Shown in pieces: positions 1 to 7,348 of a stretch of DNA of 41,008 nt. The notes below the pieces were generated by a model, which did no database searches, was not told where the DNA came from, and saw only the letters and a list, made by a program, of their open reading frames with translations. Within the stretch, counting starts at the first letter, position 1, and each line of letters starts with the position of its first letter. Source of the stretch: Crenarchaeota archaeon 13_1_40CM_3_52_17 (GTDB taxonomy: Archaea; Thermoproteota; Bathyarchaeia; 40CM-2-53-6); assembly GCA_001918745.1 (NCBI GenBank), contig MNGN01000022.1, positions 1 through 41,008 on the forward strand, given 5' to 3'. The translations under genes and the position numbers were made by a program.

Positions 1-3
1 TAA

Positions 4-861
4 GTGTTAGAGAATCATAGATTAAGCATGGTAGAACGTGTGACTTCGACCATGGAACAGACCCCGGCGCTGGCAATCCTTGAGGATCTTGTTCCCAATG
101 GAATCAGATTTGGAGCAAGCTATCTCGTAGAGTTCGGTCCGGACTCTCCGTGGTACGAAACGTCGCTCACAATAGCTGCAAGCGGGTTGAGAAACGGAGC
201 GCGTACAGAGTACCACACCTACATGCATCCGCCTCACGAGGTTCGAGAATCCCTATCCAGGCTTGGACTAGACGTGAAGGGGTTGGAGCGGAAGGATCAT
301 CTCAGAATACTGGATACTTACGATGTGATGACGGGGCTCGCACACCCCGAAACGCCTGAGGGGATGCGTTCGAAGGGGCGGGAGGCTTACGAACATCAGT
401 CATTCGATCTCAATCACTGGAGCAACAAGGTCGTCAACATGATTCGCGAGGGAGTTGCAGAGGATGAGAAGCAGTGGTTGCACATTGATGACAACACTTC
501 GGTGATGTGTCATTATACCGATGAGAAGTTGATGGTCGATATCTGGAGGACGAGGATCATTCCATACGCAAAGATGCGAGGCCTAGCAATGTTTCATTCA
601 GTGATGATGGGAATCGCCTCTGATTCTTTCTACAAACAGTTCGAATCGCTTTGCGATGGCATCATCGAATTCCGAAGCAGCGACGAGGGAGGGCAAGTCG
701 AGCACTTTGCAAGAGTAAGAACTCTGCGGGGAACGTCCAGTGACAACAGATGGCGACGGCTTCAACTCCACAATGATGGCTCGGTCACGATCGATCCCGG
801 TGGTAAGCCCAGGGAGCTCGGTATCGGAGGCTGGCTTAAGGGTCCTAAGAAATCCCGATAG
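4..861 (+). CDS. KaiC/RecA-fold protein with degenerate P-loop
   Basis: The 285-residue product follows the KaiC/RecA-superfamily layout: a strand plus 'GASYLVEFGP' where the Walker A loop should be (about residues 37-46), then a segment like the KaiC 'glrnGartlY..y.hpp.evre.l..lGldv' region (60-95), then 'LRILDTYDVMTG'. The Walker A consensus GxPGxGKT is replaced by GPDSPWYET, with no lysine, so ATP hydrolysis is unlikely. Thaumarchaeal genomes carry many KaiC-like signalling or regulatory ATPases; a non-catalytic partner or sensor is an inference. A stop codon lies directly before the GTG at 4, so the start is GTG 4 or ATG 28. It converges with the topoisomerase gene, the two stops being 5 bases apart. 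The fold assignment is fairly good; the function is unknown. Confidence 0.6.
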   Translation: MLENHRLSMVERVTSTMEQTPALAILEDLVPNGIRFGASYLVEFGPDSPWYETSLTIAASGLRNGARTEYHTYMHPPHEVRESLSRLGLDVKGLERKDHLRILDTYDVMTGLAHPETPEGMRSKGREAYEHQSFDLNHWSNKVVNMIREGVAEDEKQWLHIDDNTSVMCHYTDEKLMVDIWRTRIIPYAKMRGLAMFHSVMMGIASDSFYKQFESLCDGIIEFRSSDEGGQVEHFARVRTLRGTSSDNRWRRLQLHNDGSVTIDPGGKPRELGIGGWLKGPKKSR

Positions 862-866
862 ATGGG

Positions 867-2405
867 TCAAGATTTCGCTCTGGACGCCCAGAGAAACTTC
901 CGTTGTAGAGTTTTGGGGTAGATGTCCTTCCAGTCGAATTCTGCCTTGTTCGACCAGCTCTTGTAGACTCTTGGATCGATATAGTTCCGAAGAGACGTGT
1001 TCAGATTGTAATCGCGAGTCCGTTTCTGGAGATCCACGTCGAGCCTCAGTTTTCGTATGCGTTCCTCCAGCCTCATTTTCTGCTTGTCCGTTTTGACCTC
1101 TTTTGTCTTTAGCTCGTCCAATCGTTGTTGTTTTTTGAGGAGTGTTCCTTCCCATGTCTTTGGTGGGGTACGTTTGTGATTGCATCTGATCGCTGCTTCA
1201 AGATTCGCGACACGAGCGTGATGCAATTTGACGAACGGTGATTCGCCAGGCTTGAACCCATTGTGCTTTCGCAGGTAGGTCTGAACTGTTTCAGTGGCGT
1301 GGTGCGTTCTGAAAACCTTCGCTGTCAGGCCTCTTACTGCCTTGTTTAGGAAACGATTCACATGCTGAGAAGTGATTCCATCAAAGACGAGGTCATCGGC
1401 TTTCTTTTCATGCGAGAATTCTTGAAGGTTCTTGCGAACGGGGCTATTCGTCCCGTCCACCTTCAGGGTTTTCTGCCAGCGAACGCTGTCTTTCCCTAGA
1501 AAGTCGAACTCAACCGTATGCGGGAGAAACCTGAGGTGCTCAACTCGTAGGGTCGAGGCGCCTACCGTGTCTGCCTCATCCTCCTCCTTCTCGTCGCCTA
1601 CTCTCATCGCTAGATTGTCAATGAGATACGCAACGGTGGCGAGCTTGCGCATCTTCAAGTCCGGAGATAGAAGATTCTTGTCGATAAACTGTCGAACGTC
1701 CGGGAGACGTCGTTGCAGTTTCCGGGCTGCATCATATTTCAGCTTGTCCCGTTCTTGGCGCAGATCCGATATGTCACTTGGCCAGACGTATTTGCGGACA
1801 TTACTGAGCTTGTCAACCCAGTAAGCGATCCAGATGGACTCGTGATCGTGAACAATCTCCTTCCAGTTGCCCGGAGGAGACTCGACATTCTCGGACAGGT
1901 TCAGAACGACATCTTCGGGATGGATTCTCGGCTTCCAACGCCCCCTCATCGGATGGCTACCTCTTCCCATGAAGAGGCTGGATGGTTCTACCATCCAGTT
2001 TGCGACCTCTGTCTTGACTCCATCAATCTCCGCATACCCGTACTTTTCCTTGAGCGAGAGGCGGAGTTGCTTTCGCTGAGCCGCCATTTTCTTCTTGTAA
2101 TCAAGATCCTGTCTCCGCAGCTCTTCCTTTGCCTGATACTCGAAGACGTGGGTGAAGTCGATCTCGGGATACTTTGTGCTTGCAAAGTTTGGGGGAAGAA
2201 GCTTGAGAAAATCTGATAGAAAGTTTGTCTGGAAGACCGGGTCCTGAATGTAGGGCGTGGTCCGTTTTTTCCCCCACGCATAAGCTAGCTCCTCGGCTTC
2301 GGAAGAGAGTTGGACTACCGTGCCATGGATCCGGATAGAGAGTCTTCTAGGCTCGTACGGCGGCGGAAATGCCACGCCGTTGTGCCTCAGCTCTTTCCAT
2401 GCCAT
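867..2405 (-). CDS. DNA topoisomerase IB (eukaryotic type)
   Basis: This 512-residue protein matches type IB topoisomerase from end to end. It relaxes positive and negative supercoils through a 3'-phosphotyrosyl intermediate. Visible signatures are the N-terminal core 'KRTTPYIQDPVFQTNF' (about 47-62), 'LAMRVGDEKEEDEADTVG' with the first catalytic Arg, 'FDFLGKDSVRW' with the catalytic Lys, 'FRTHHAT' with the second Arg, 'HHARVANLEAAIRCNHKR' with the His/Asn region, a charged linker, and the C-terminal active-site Tyr475 in 'SLRNYIDPR'. Length is usual for the archaeal form, which lacks the long eukaryotic N-terminal extension. Archaeal TopoIB is known mainly from Thaumarchaeota and relatives, so it is a lineage marker. 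The ATG start lies downstream of an AT-rich stretch (about 2495-2510) that may hold its promoter. Confidence 0.95.
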   Translation of the reverse strand: MAWKELRHNGVAFPPPYEPRRLSIRIHGTVVQLSSEAEELAYAWGKKRTTPYIQDPVFQTNFLSDFLKLLPPNFASTKYPEIDFTHVFEYQAKEELRRQDLDYKKKMAAQRKQLRLSLKEKYGYAEIDGVKTEVANWMVEPSSLFMGRGSHPMRGRWKPRIHPEDVVLNLSENVESPPGNWKEIVHDHESIWIAYWVDKLSNVRKYVWPSDISDLRQERDKLKYDAARKLQRRLPDVRQFIDKNLLSPDLKMRKLATVAYLIDNLAMRVGDEKEEDEADTVGASTLRVEHLRFLPHTVEFDFLGKDSVRWQKTLKVDGTNSPVRKNLQEFSHEKKADDLVFDGITSQHVNRFLNKAVRGLTAKVFRTHHATETVQTYLRKHNGFKPGESPFVKLHHARVANLEAAIRCNHKRTPPKTWEGTLLKKQQRLDELKTKEVKTDKQKMRLEERIRKLRLDVDLQKRTRDYNLNTSLRNYIDPRVYKSWSNKAEFDWKDIYPKTLQRKFLWASRAKS

Positions 2406-2580
2406 GACAAGTTCCTCCGGTACGGTTCACTCTTTACCAGTATGAATAGCTCGGGTCCGTTGTTCCATCCTTGCCAGCTCTGCAAAGTTGTAGATGAGTA
2501 TTTTTCTTAAAAGCTCTGTCAGAAATCACAAAAGACCGGGATAGACTAAAGAAGGCCAGAAGGATGTGGTCTAGGCCAGA
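2406..2580. promoter_or_regulatory. intergenic region between divergent topIB and membrane gene
   Basis: This 175-base gap separates two divergent genes. Its AT-rich core around 2491-2508 contains 'cttaaaag', which reads as a TATA-like box on either strand (CTTTTAAG on the minus strand). It would leave leaders of about 70-75 bases to each start, longer than most others in this window, so either the promoter or the annotated starts are uncertain. No RNA gene was recognised. Confidence 0.3.
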
Positions 2581-3207
2581 TTGAGCCGGCCAAAGGGCGC
2601 ACCACTGCTGGGGCCAGTAGGCTTCCTCTTTGCCGCCGTAGGGTTCACCATAGCCACTGTCGTGGCAAGATTGTTCGTCGCGGTTGAGGCGAGATGCACT
2701 CAGGCCTGTCCCGTTATCAAGGTTCAGGGATTTCATATTCACCATCTCTACTATGGAGTGATACTGCTTCTAGCCTCGTCAACAATCATGGTCTTTGCAA
2801 CAGATGTCCGCACCCGATGGGACGGTGCCCTGGTTGTTGGAGTGGGCCTCGGTCTAATCGCGGATGAAGTTGGTTTATTGGTTCTCCGTGTCCCCTACTG
2901 GGCCGTCGCTTCCTTAGCGACGATAGCCGTATGCGGACTAACATTGTACCTTGCGACTGCATACAAACTCTGGACAGTTGGACGACGGGACTTCGGATTG
3001 CTGGATCGCTACCAGACCTTGAGCATTTTCGCCGTTGTACTAGCTATGTTGGGTTTCCTGTACTTTGGAAGGCCTCTGAGGGCGATGTACGTGAATGCTG
3101 CGCTGGTTGCATGGGTCTCCGCCTCTATTCTCCTACTGACCTTCGGTAGGAAACATATCCAAGAGATCAGGCGCACACCCTTAAACCCCCTACCGCCCTC
3201 TCCCTAA
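2581..3207 (+). CDS. multi-pass membrane protein with HHxxxG motif
   Basis: The 208-residue protein has about six hydrophobic segments and no signal peptide. After the first segment it carries 'GFHIHHLYYGVILLL' (about residues 49-63), then 'GLGLIADEVGLLVL' in the third segment. This pairing of a His-His-x3-Gly motif and an 'xDE' motif in membrane helices resembles a family of uncharacterised integral membrane proteins also seen in Actinobacteria, as I recall it. Conserved membrane-embedded His and Asp/Glu could bind metal or quinone, but that is inference. The start is TTG at 2581; no in-frame ATG is available. Its stop is in the same frame as the helicase that follows. Confidence 0.6.
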   Translation: MSRPKGAPLLGPVGFLFAAVGFTIATVVARLFVAVEARCTQACPVIKVQGFHIHHLYYGVILLLASSTIMVFATDVRTRWDGALVVGVGLGLIADEVGLLVLRVPYWAVASLATIAVCGLTLYLATAYKLWTVGRRDFGLLDRYQTLSIFAVVLAMLGFLYFGRPLRAMYVNAALVAWVSASILLLTFGRKHIQEIRRTPLNPLPPSP

Positions 3208-3228
3208 CTTAGTAGGCGCAAGGGCAAA

Positions 3229-4791
3229 CTGCAGGTCTCCAAGCCACTCGGTATTGAGGCAAGAGAATATCAGACTTCTATTGCAGAGTCAGCCGCCAAG
3301 GCAAACACACTCGTGGTTCTACCAACTGGGCTAGGCAAGACCATAGTCGCTCTGCTGGTAGCGGTCAAGCGCCTTTCGCAATATCAAGACGACAAGGTCG
3401 TCATCCTTGCCCCTACAAAACCGCTGGTTCTCCAGCATGCCGAGTTTTTCAGAGAACACTTTCCCGACAAGAGTGTTAGATCATCAGTCCTGACGGGACA
3501 AACCCCTCCAGCTACGAGAGTCAATGATTTCGATGGATCTCAGTTGATTTTTGCCACTCCTGAAGTGATTAGAAACGACGTCTCGAGCGAACGGTATACC
3601 CTAACCCCCGTCTGCTTGATCGTCTTTGACGAGGCTCATCGGTGCGTCCGAGACTATGCTTACTCTGAGGTCGCTGAGAACTACAAAAGACAGGCATCGA
3701 ACCCTCTGATACTTGGGTTAACTGCGTCGCCGAGCGCTCGAAAAGAGCGAGTTCAAGAGATCTGCGACAAGCTCGCGATCACCAACGTTGAGATGCGAAC
3801 CGAGGAGGACGAGGACGTTGTTCAGTATGTCAATGACGTGGCGATAAATTGGGAACGGGTCCCACTTCCCTCAGCTTACAAGGAGATTAGCAAGATTCTT
3901 CGAGCCGCGATGGAGGAGAGGACGGAGAAGCTCAGGGCAATGCACCAGTTGCCGTCCGGTGTTCGCGCAAACAAGCGGATGCTACTTGAGCTTGGAGAGA
4001 AGTTGCGAAAGAGTCTGAGGAGAGGAGGGTCCGGGGCTTTGTATGGGGCAGTCATCCTTCAGGCACAGGCGATGTCGTTGAGTCATGCAATCGACGTGCT
4101 CGAGACACAGGGTTTGCACAATCTAACAAGATACCTTGCAAAGCTAGAGACTGCAAGTAGCAAGTCCGGCAAGAGTCTCTCAAGAGATCCTAGGATTCTA
4201 GAGGCTAGGAAGCTGGCATTCTCGATGGAAGAGAGAGAGCACCCCAAGCAGAAGAGGCTTCGAGAGCTTGTCGAGGGGGAGATGAAGTTGAACAAGGATT
4301 CGAAAATCATAGTCTTCACCCAGTACAGAGATACTGTCGAGACACTTGTTGAGAGACTGAACAAGCTCCAGGGCGTCTCCGCCGTCCGCTTTGTAGGTCA
4401 GGCGACTCGGGACGCGGATGACGTTGGCCTAAGCCAGGGTGAGCAGATGGGTATCCTAGAGGATTTTCGACAAGGGCGCAGCAACTTGCTCGTGACAACT
4501 AGCATCGGTGAAGAGGGACTGCACGTTCCAGACGTTGACCATGTGATCTTCTATGAAGCCGTTCCATCCGAGATCCGCCTCATCCAGCGTAGAGGGCGTA
4601 CTGGTAGGACGAGGCAGGGAAAAATGACAGTACTCATGTCAGAAGGAACGATCGACGAGGCATACTACTGGACAAGCCAGAAGAGAGAGCAACAGATGCA
4701 CCGTTTCCTCCAGACCGTGAGGAAGAAAGGAGCGAAGCCTCCATCGAAGACGAAGAGTACCCTAGATGACTGGTCCAGTTCCCAAAAATAA
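3229..4791 (+). CDS. Hef/FANCM-type DEAH helicase (no nuclease domain)
   Basis: This is a superfamily 2 helicase of the Hef/Mph1/FANCM group, which remodels stalled forks and branched DNA. Motifs in order: Q-like 'IEAREYQ' upstream of 3313, Walker A 'LPTGLGKT', 'VFDEAHR', motif III 'GLTASPS', an inserted helical thumb-like region typical of the group, then 'IIVFTQYRDT', 'TSIGEEGLHVPDVD' and 'QRRGRTGR'. The protein ends soon after, so the XPF-like nuclease and HhH domains of euryarchaeal Hef are absent. The first standard start in frame is GTG 3313, but that would drop the Q motif. The open frame runs back to a stop at 3205-3207 with no ATG, GTG or TTG; CTG at 3229 would put the start where the family begins. 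The call is firm; the start is not. Confidence 0.88.
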   Translation: MQVSKPLGIEAREYQTSIAESAAKANTLVVLPTGLGKTIVALLVAVKRLSQYQDDKVVILAPTKPLVLQHAEFFREHFPDKSVRSSVLTGQTPPATRVNDFDGSQLIFATPEVIRNDVSSERYTLTPVCLIVFDEAHRCVRDYAYSEVAENYKRQASNPLILGLTASPSARKERVQEICDKLAITNVEMRTEEDEDVVQYVNDVAINWERVPLPSAYKEISKILRAAMEERTEKLRAMHQLPSGVRANKRMLLELGEKLRKSLRRGGSGALYGAVILQAQAMSLSHAIDVLETQGLHNLTRYLAKLETASSKSGKSLSRDPRILEARKLAFSMEEREHPKQKRLRELVEGEMKLNKDSKIIVFTQYRDTVETLVERLNKLQGVSAVRFVGQATRDADDVGLSQGEQMGILEDFRQGRSNLLVTTSIGEEGLHVPDVDHVIFYEAVPSEIRLIQRRGRTGRTRQGKMTVLMSEGTIDEAYYWTSQKREQQMHRFLQTVRKKGAKPPSKTKSTLDDWSSSQK

Positions 4792-4811
4792 CTAGGACGA
4801 CGTTAGCAAGA

Positions 4812-5805
4812 TTGATTTCTACACCGAGTGATTCATCCAAGCTCTGGTTTGAGCGTCTCTATGCTCGTTTTGGTCTACCATTTTGGGCCGGAGTGCTCCT
4901 CGTAGGATTTCTTCCGCCTCTCATTCTGACTTCGTTAGGATACTACATCTATGGCGTAAAGACAGACTTTACTGGCGATATTTCCCTCGGCGTCCCGCTA
5001 CTCCTAGCTAGCATCGTTTACATCTTGTTCTCGTCCAGTTACGCGCGTCGTCGCGTCGAAAATCTTGAGCGATACGCGTATCGATGGGAGCAGACAAATC
5101 ACGCGTCCAAACCAACTATCTGACCGACTTCCGGCCTATCGTTGCTATGTGGGTCTTTCTCTTGTCGGCGGGCGTGTTGGTTCTGGAACCCATATTCAAC
5201 TCAGGATACTCTTTGCTTCAAAACTTGCTGAGAGAACTTCTCTACAGCTGCACACGTTTACTCCAAGCAACCTTCTCTGGGTCTTCCTTTCATCTATGGT
5301 CGCGATCTACAAAATCGGAAGATTTCCTCTGCGTCTGAGAGTCTTCACTGATGATAGGACATTGGGCCTCAAGCCTTTTGCAAATACTTCTCTGCATCTG
5401 ATAACGATCTACGTCATCGTGATATTGCTGACATTTCCAATTTTTCTCTACCCCAATTTCGCAGTCGAATTGAGCTTGACCATATTCCTTGTTCCAGGCA
5501 TATTTTTCTTCCTAGTTCCACTCTTTGGCCTTCACAAAGAGATGCGGGAGGTAAGAAATGAGAAGTCTGCCCTGGTCGGACTTCGGCATAGCCGGGTCAT
5601 GAGCGAGGTCGAGGCTGGGGGGGCGGCATTGGGTGAAGGACTTGTTAACGGACTCCTGGCGATTGATGCTATCAAACGGTAGATCCATCAGATGCACGAT
5701 TGGCCATTTGACGCTGGTACGGTTGTGCGTCTGGCAGGGATTCTGGGTGCTCCTCTCGTCGCCACTGTCCTAGCAGCTTACCTGATACGTCTTTTCGGGG
5801 TCTAA
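4812..5805 (+). pseudogene. broken multi-pass membrane protein (two frameshifts, one stop)
   Basis: Three reading frames carry consecutive hydrophobic, protein-like pieces that look like one membrane protein of about 330 residues. Piece 1 is from TTG 4812 to about 5100 ('FWAGVLLVGFLPPLILTSLG'). Piece 2, in another frame, covers about 5110-5235 ('DFRPIVAMWVFLLSAGVLVL'). Piece 3, in the third frame, covers about 5250-5679 ('LLWVFLSSMVAIYKIGRFPL', 'RVFTDDRTLGLKPF'). A TAG at 5680-5682 interrupts it, yet the same frame continues with 'DWPFDAGTVVRLAGILGAPL' to a TAA at 5803-5805. Two indels plus a nonsense codon suggest decay or poor base calls. The family is not recognised. Confidence 0.7.
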
Positions 5806-5821
5806 CCCCGTCGCTTGTTGT

Positions 5822-5850
5822 TAGGAATCCTAAGGAAAGCCACTAAATAC
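5822..5850 (+). promoter_or_regulatory. TATA-like box with short palindrome, DUF308 gene
   Basis: 'ctaaatac' at 5843-5850 is a TATA-like box about 34 bases before the TTG start at 5884, consistent with a short leader. Just upstream, 'taggaatccta' (5822-5832) is a perfect 5+1+5 palindrome in BRE/operator position. The promoter role is inference from spacing. Confidence 0.4.
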
Positions 5851-5883
5851 CGATAGCGTAGTCGCATGCGGTAAGGCCCAAAG

Positions 5884-6459
5884 TTGATAGAGAAAAGAAG
5901 TCCCGGTTGGCTGCGCTTTCTTGAGATACTTGCTGGGGTTTTGGTTCTCGCGGTCGCATTTTTCGTATTGGCTGACTCAGCATTCGCCCTAACTGTCCTC
6001 GCATATACCCTCGGTATCGGACTCGTCATTGTAGGGCTCTCTCGAATTTTTGCCGGTGTCTACGGGAGATATTTTGCGCCGTGGTTCCGGGAGATAAACG
6101 CGGGTGGAGGCATAATCGCCTTTGTTCTCGGAATCATTGCAATAATCAATCCACAGTTCGTAATCGGCTTCCTGACTATTCTCGTTGCCTTTGCGCTACT
6201 CGTCGTCGGGATTGTGGAAATCGTAGCAGCAGGATTTGCAAAGCACCCACCGTTCTGGGTGCGAGGACTAATCGGAGTAGTAGGGGTTTTGACCGTCATT
6301 CTCTCCGTTTTCGTAATCCTCGACCCCTCCCTTGGCCAGCTCAGCCTGTCCGTCACAATAGCAATTGTTCTAGTCGCAGTTGGAGTACGAGACATCGCTC
6401 ATGGAATGACCGGGCATGGGCCGGTCAAGATCGACCCCGGCGTCATAACCGAAATCTAG
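5884..6459 (+). CDS. DUF308 / HdeD-like membrane protein
   Basis: The 191-residue protein is made of six hydrophobic helices arranged as repeated two-helix units. Repeats such as 'ILAGVLVLAVAFFVLADSAF', 'GGGIIAFVLGIIAIINPQF' and 'LIGVVGVLTVILSVFVILDP' carry the 'G..gil.gi.ali.P' pattern of the DUF308/HdeD family. HdeD is linked to acid resistance in E. coli, but the molecular role of archaeal members is unknown. The start is TTG at 5884. It is a single-gene unit with its own TATA-like box, downstream of a decayed membrane gene. Confidence 0.75.
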   Translation: MIEKRSPGWLRFLEILAGVLVLAVAFFVLADSAFALTVLAYTLGIGLVIVGLSRIFAGVYGRYFAPWFREINAGGGIIAFVLGIIAIINPQFVIGFLTILVAFALLVVGIVEIVAAGFAKHPPFWVRGLIGVVGVLTVILSVFVILDPSLGQLSLSVTIAIVLVAVGVRDIAHGMTGHGPVKIDPGVITEI

Positions 6460-6523
6460 ACCTGCTCCAACGCATAGAGCCCATGCTATGCTCTTATTCC
6501 AAGACTCGAAGCGTATTCCGCAA

Positions 6524-6736
6524 CTATAGGTGCGGAATCCGGATCTTGGGGATTCTTGCTCCAGACAGAGTCAGGACTAGTCCCAAGAGGATGAAGAAAA
6601 GACCCGAGATCATGTACGCATTCGCCGAGATCGTTGCGCCGTTGTAGGCGACTTTCTCGTTGCTAATGTACAAGCTCTCAGCCACGATTCCAAGCAGGAC
6701 AAATACTGCTCCAATGAGGACCATGAATTTCCTCAT
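6524..6736 (-). CDS. small two-helix membrane protein
   Basis: A 70-residue product with an ATG start. It has two hydrophobic segments: 'FMVLIGAVFVLLGIVAE' near the N-terminus and 'AYMISGLFFILLGLVLTLSG' in the second half. A polar loop 'LYISNEKVAYNGATISA' lies between them and a basic tail (PKIRIPHL) follows. No family is recognised. A TATA-like region (about 6771-6785, minus strand) lies roughly 40 bases upstream. The clean helix-loop-helix pattern and ATG favour a real gene, but it is short. Confidence 0.5.
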   Translation of the reverse strand: MRKFMVLIGAVFVLLGIVAESLYISNEKVAYNGATISANAYMISGLFFILLGLVLTLSGARIPKIRIPHL

Positions 6737-7002
6737 CTTACGACCACAATTGAGAATACAGCGAAACGCCTCTTAAGTCCTGTTTAACCGGAGGTTTGTC
6801 TCCCTAGGATATGCCTTCGAATACTCCTCATTCTCGAGCTAAGCAAAGTGCTTGCATTCAGGTATGGGATCGAATCGAATTCGAAGTGATAGAATTCTCT
6901 TGGAGACCGAGATTCCTTTAGGGACTCAGTCCCAATTCGCTTATTAATCGAATCCTCAACATTAACCTTGAAAGCGACAAGGCATTTGGCCCTCTCGCTC
7001 TC

Positions 7003-7023
7003 CCTGGGCGTTGCTTGCCCAGG
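7003..7023. repeat. perfect 7-bp hairpin with 7-nt loop
   Basis: 'cctgggc' at 7003-7009 and 'gcccagg' at 7017-7023 pair perfectly around the loop 'gttgctt'. It resembles an anticodon-type stem-loop in size, but no surrounding tRNA arms are present. Confidence 0.6.
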
Positions 7024-7222
7024 TCAGCGTTTTGTGGATGCCTCGGTTACCGCGGCTTGTTTCCTTTCTTTTTCCCATTTTCGGTTTTGGACCAAGCCAT
7101 CGGAGTAGAGGATTAAGCCGGCGAGAAACAGAATCGCTGCAAAACCTGAGGACTCCCGGAATGAAAAATAGTGGAAAAGAAGCCAGCATGGAAAGCACTC
7201 CAATCTTTAGCTTCTGGGCAGG

Positions 7223-7300
7223 GCTACCGTTGGTAGCTGTTGGGACTGACAATACGCCCCAAGTAAACTCAGCGAATCGCCAAGTCCCACAGCTACCAAC
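7223..7300. repeat. mutually exclusive hairpins upstream of methyltransferase
   Basis: Segment 1 'gctacc' (7223-7228) pairs with segment 2 'ggtagc' (7232-7237) across a 3-nt loop. A longer segment 2 (7229-7247) pairs with segment 3 (7283-7300), 18 of 19 positions with one bulged base, across a 35-nt loop. Segment 2 therefore has two competing partners, as in attenuators. It ends 48 bases before the GTG at 7349. A regulatory role is inference. Confidence 0.5.
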
Positions 7301-7348
7301 CTCTCGCGAAGCTAGTGACAATGTTACAAGTAAGAACACGAACTCCTA

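Larger units (their letters stand above)
6737..7348. other. 612-base gene-poor region rich in hairpins
   Basis: No ORF here resembles a known protein. A 125-codon minus-strand frame (6962-7339) has one hydrophobic stretch ('MLASFPLFFIPGVLRF') and cannot be excluded, but its ends look like random coding. The DNA holds several inverted repeats: 'gggactcagtccc' (6921-6933), a 7-bp stem with 7-nt loop at 7003-7023, and overlapping hairpins at 7223-7300. 'cttattaatcg' near 6939-6949 could be a plus-strand promoter. The region may hold a structured leader or small RNA for the methyltransferase that follows. No RNase P or SRP RNA signature was seen. Confidence 0.35.

Noticed and set aside
598-1185. 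195-codon minus-strand ORF overlapping the first gene and the end of topIB
   Set aside because: A shadow frame of two well-supported genes with low-complexity composition.
1988-2281. Antisense and alternate-frame ORFs inside topIB, SRP54, mcm and others
   Set aside because: All lie within strongly conserved genes in other frames and show no domain signatures.
5680-5682. In-frame TAG read as pyrrolysine
   Set aside because: The same gene also has two frameshifts, it is not a methylamine methyltransferase, and no Pyl genes or PYLIS-like hairpin are evident; decay or error is simpler.
6962-7339. 125-codon minus-strand ORF in the gene-poor region
   Set aside because: One hydrophobic stretch only, no recognisable domain, and it covers several inverted repeats; left as unproven rather than called.
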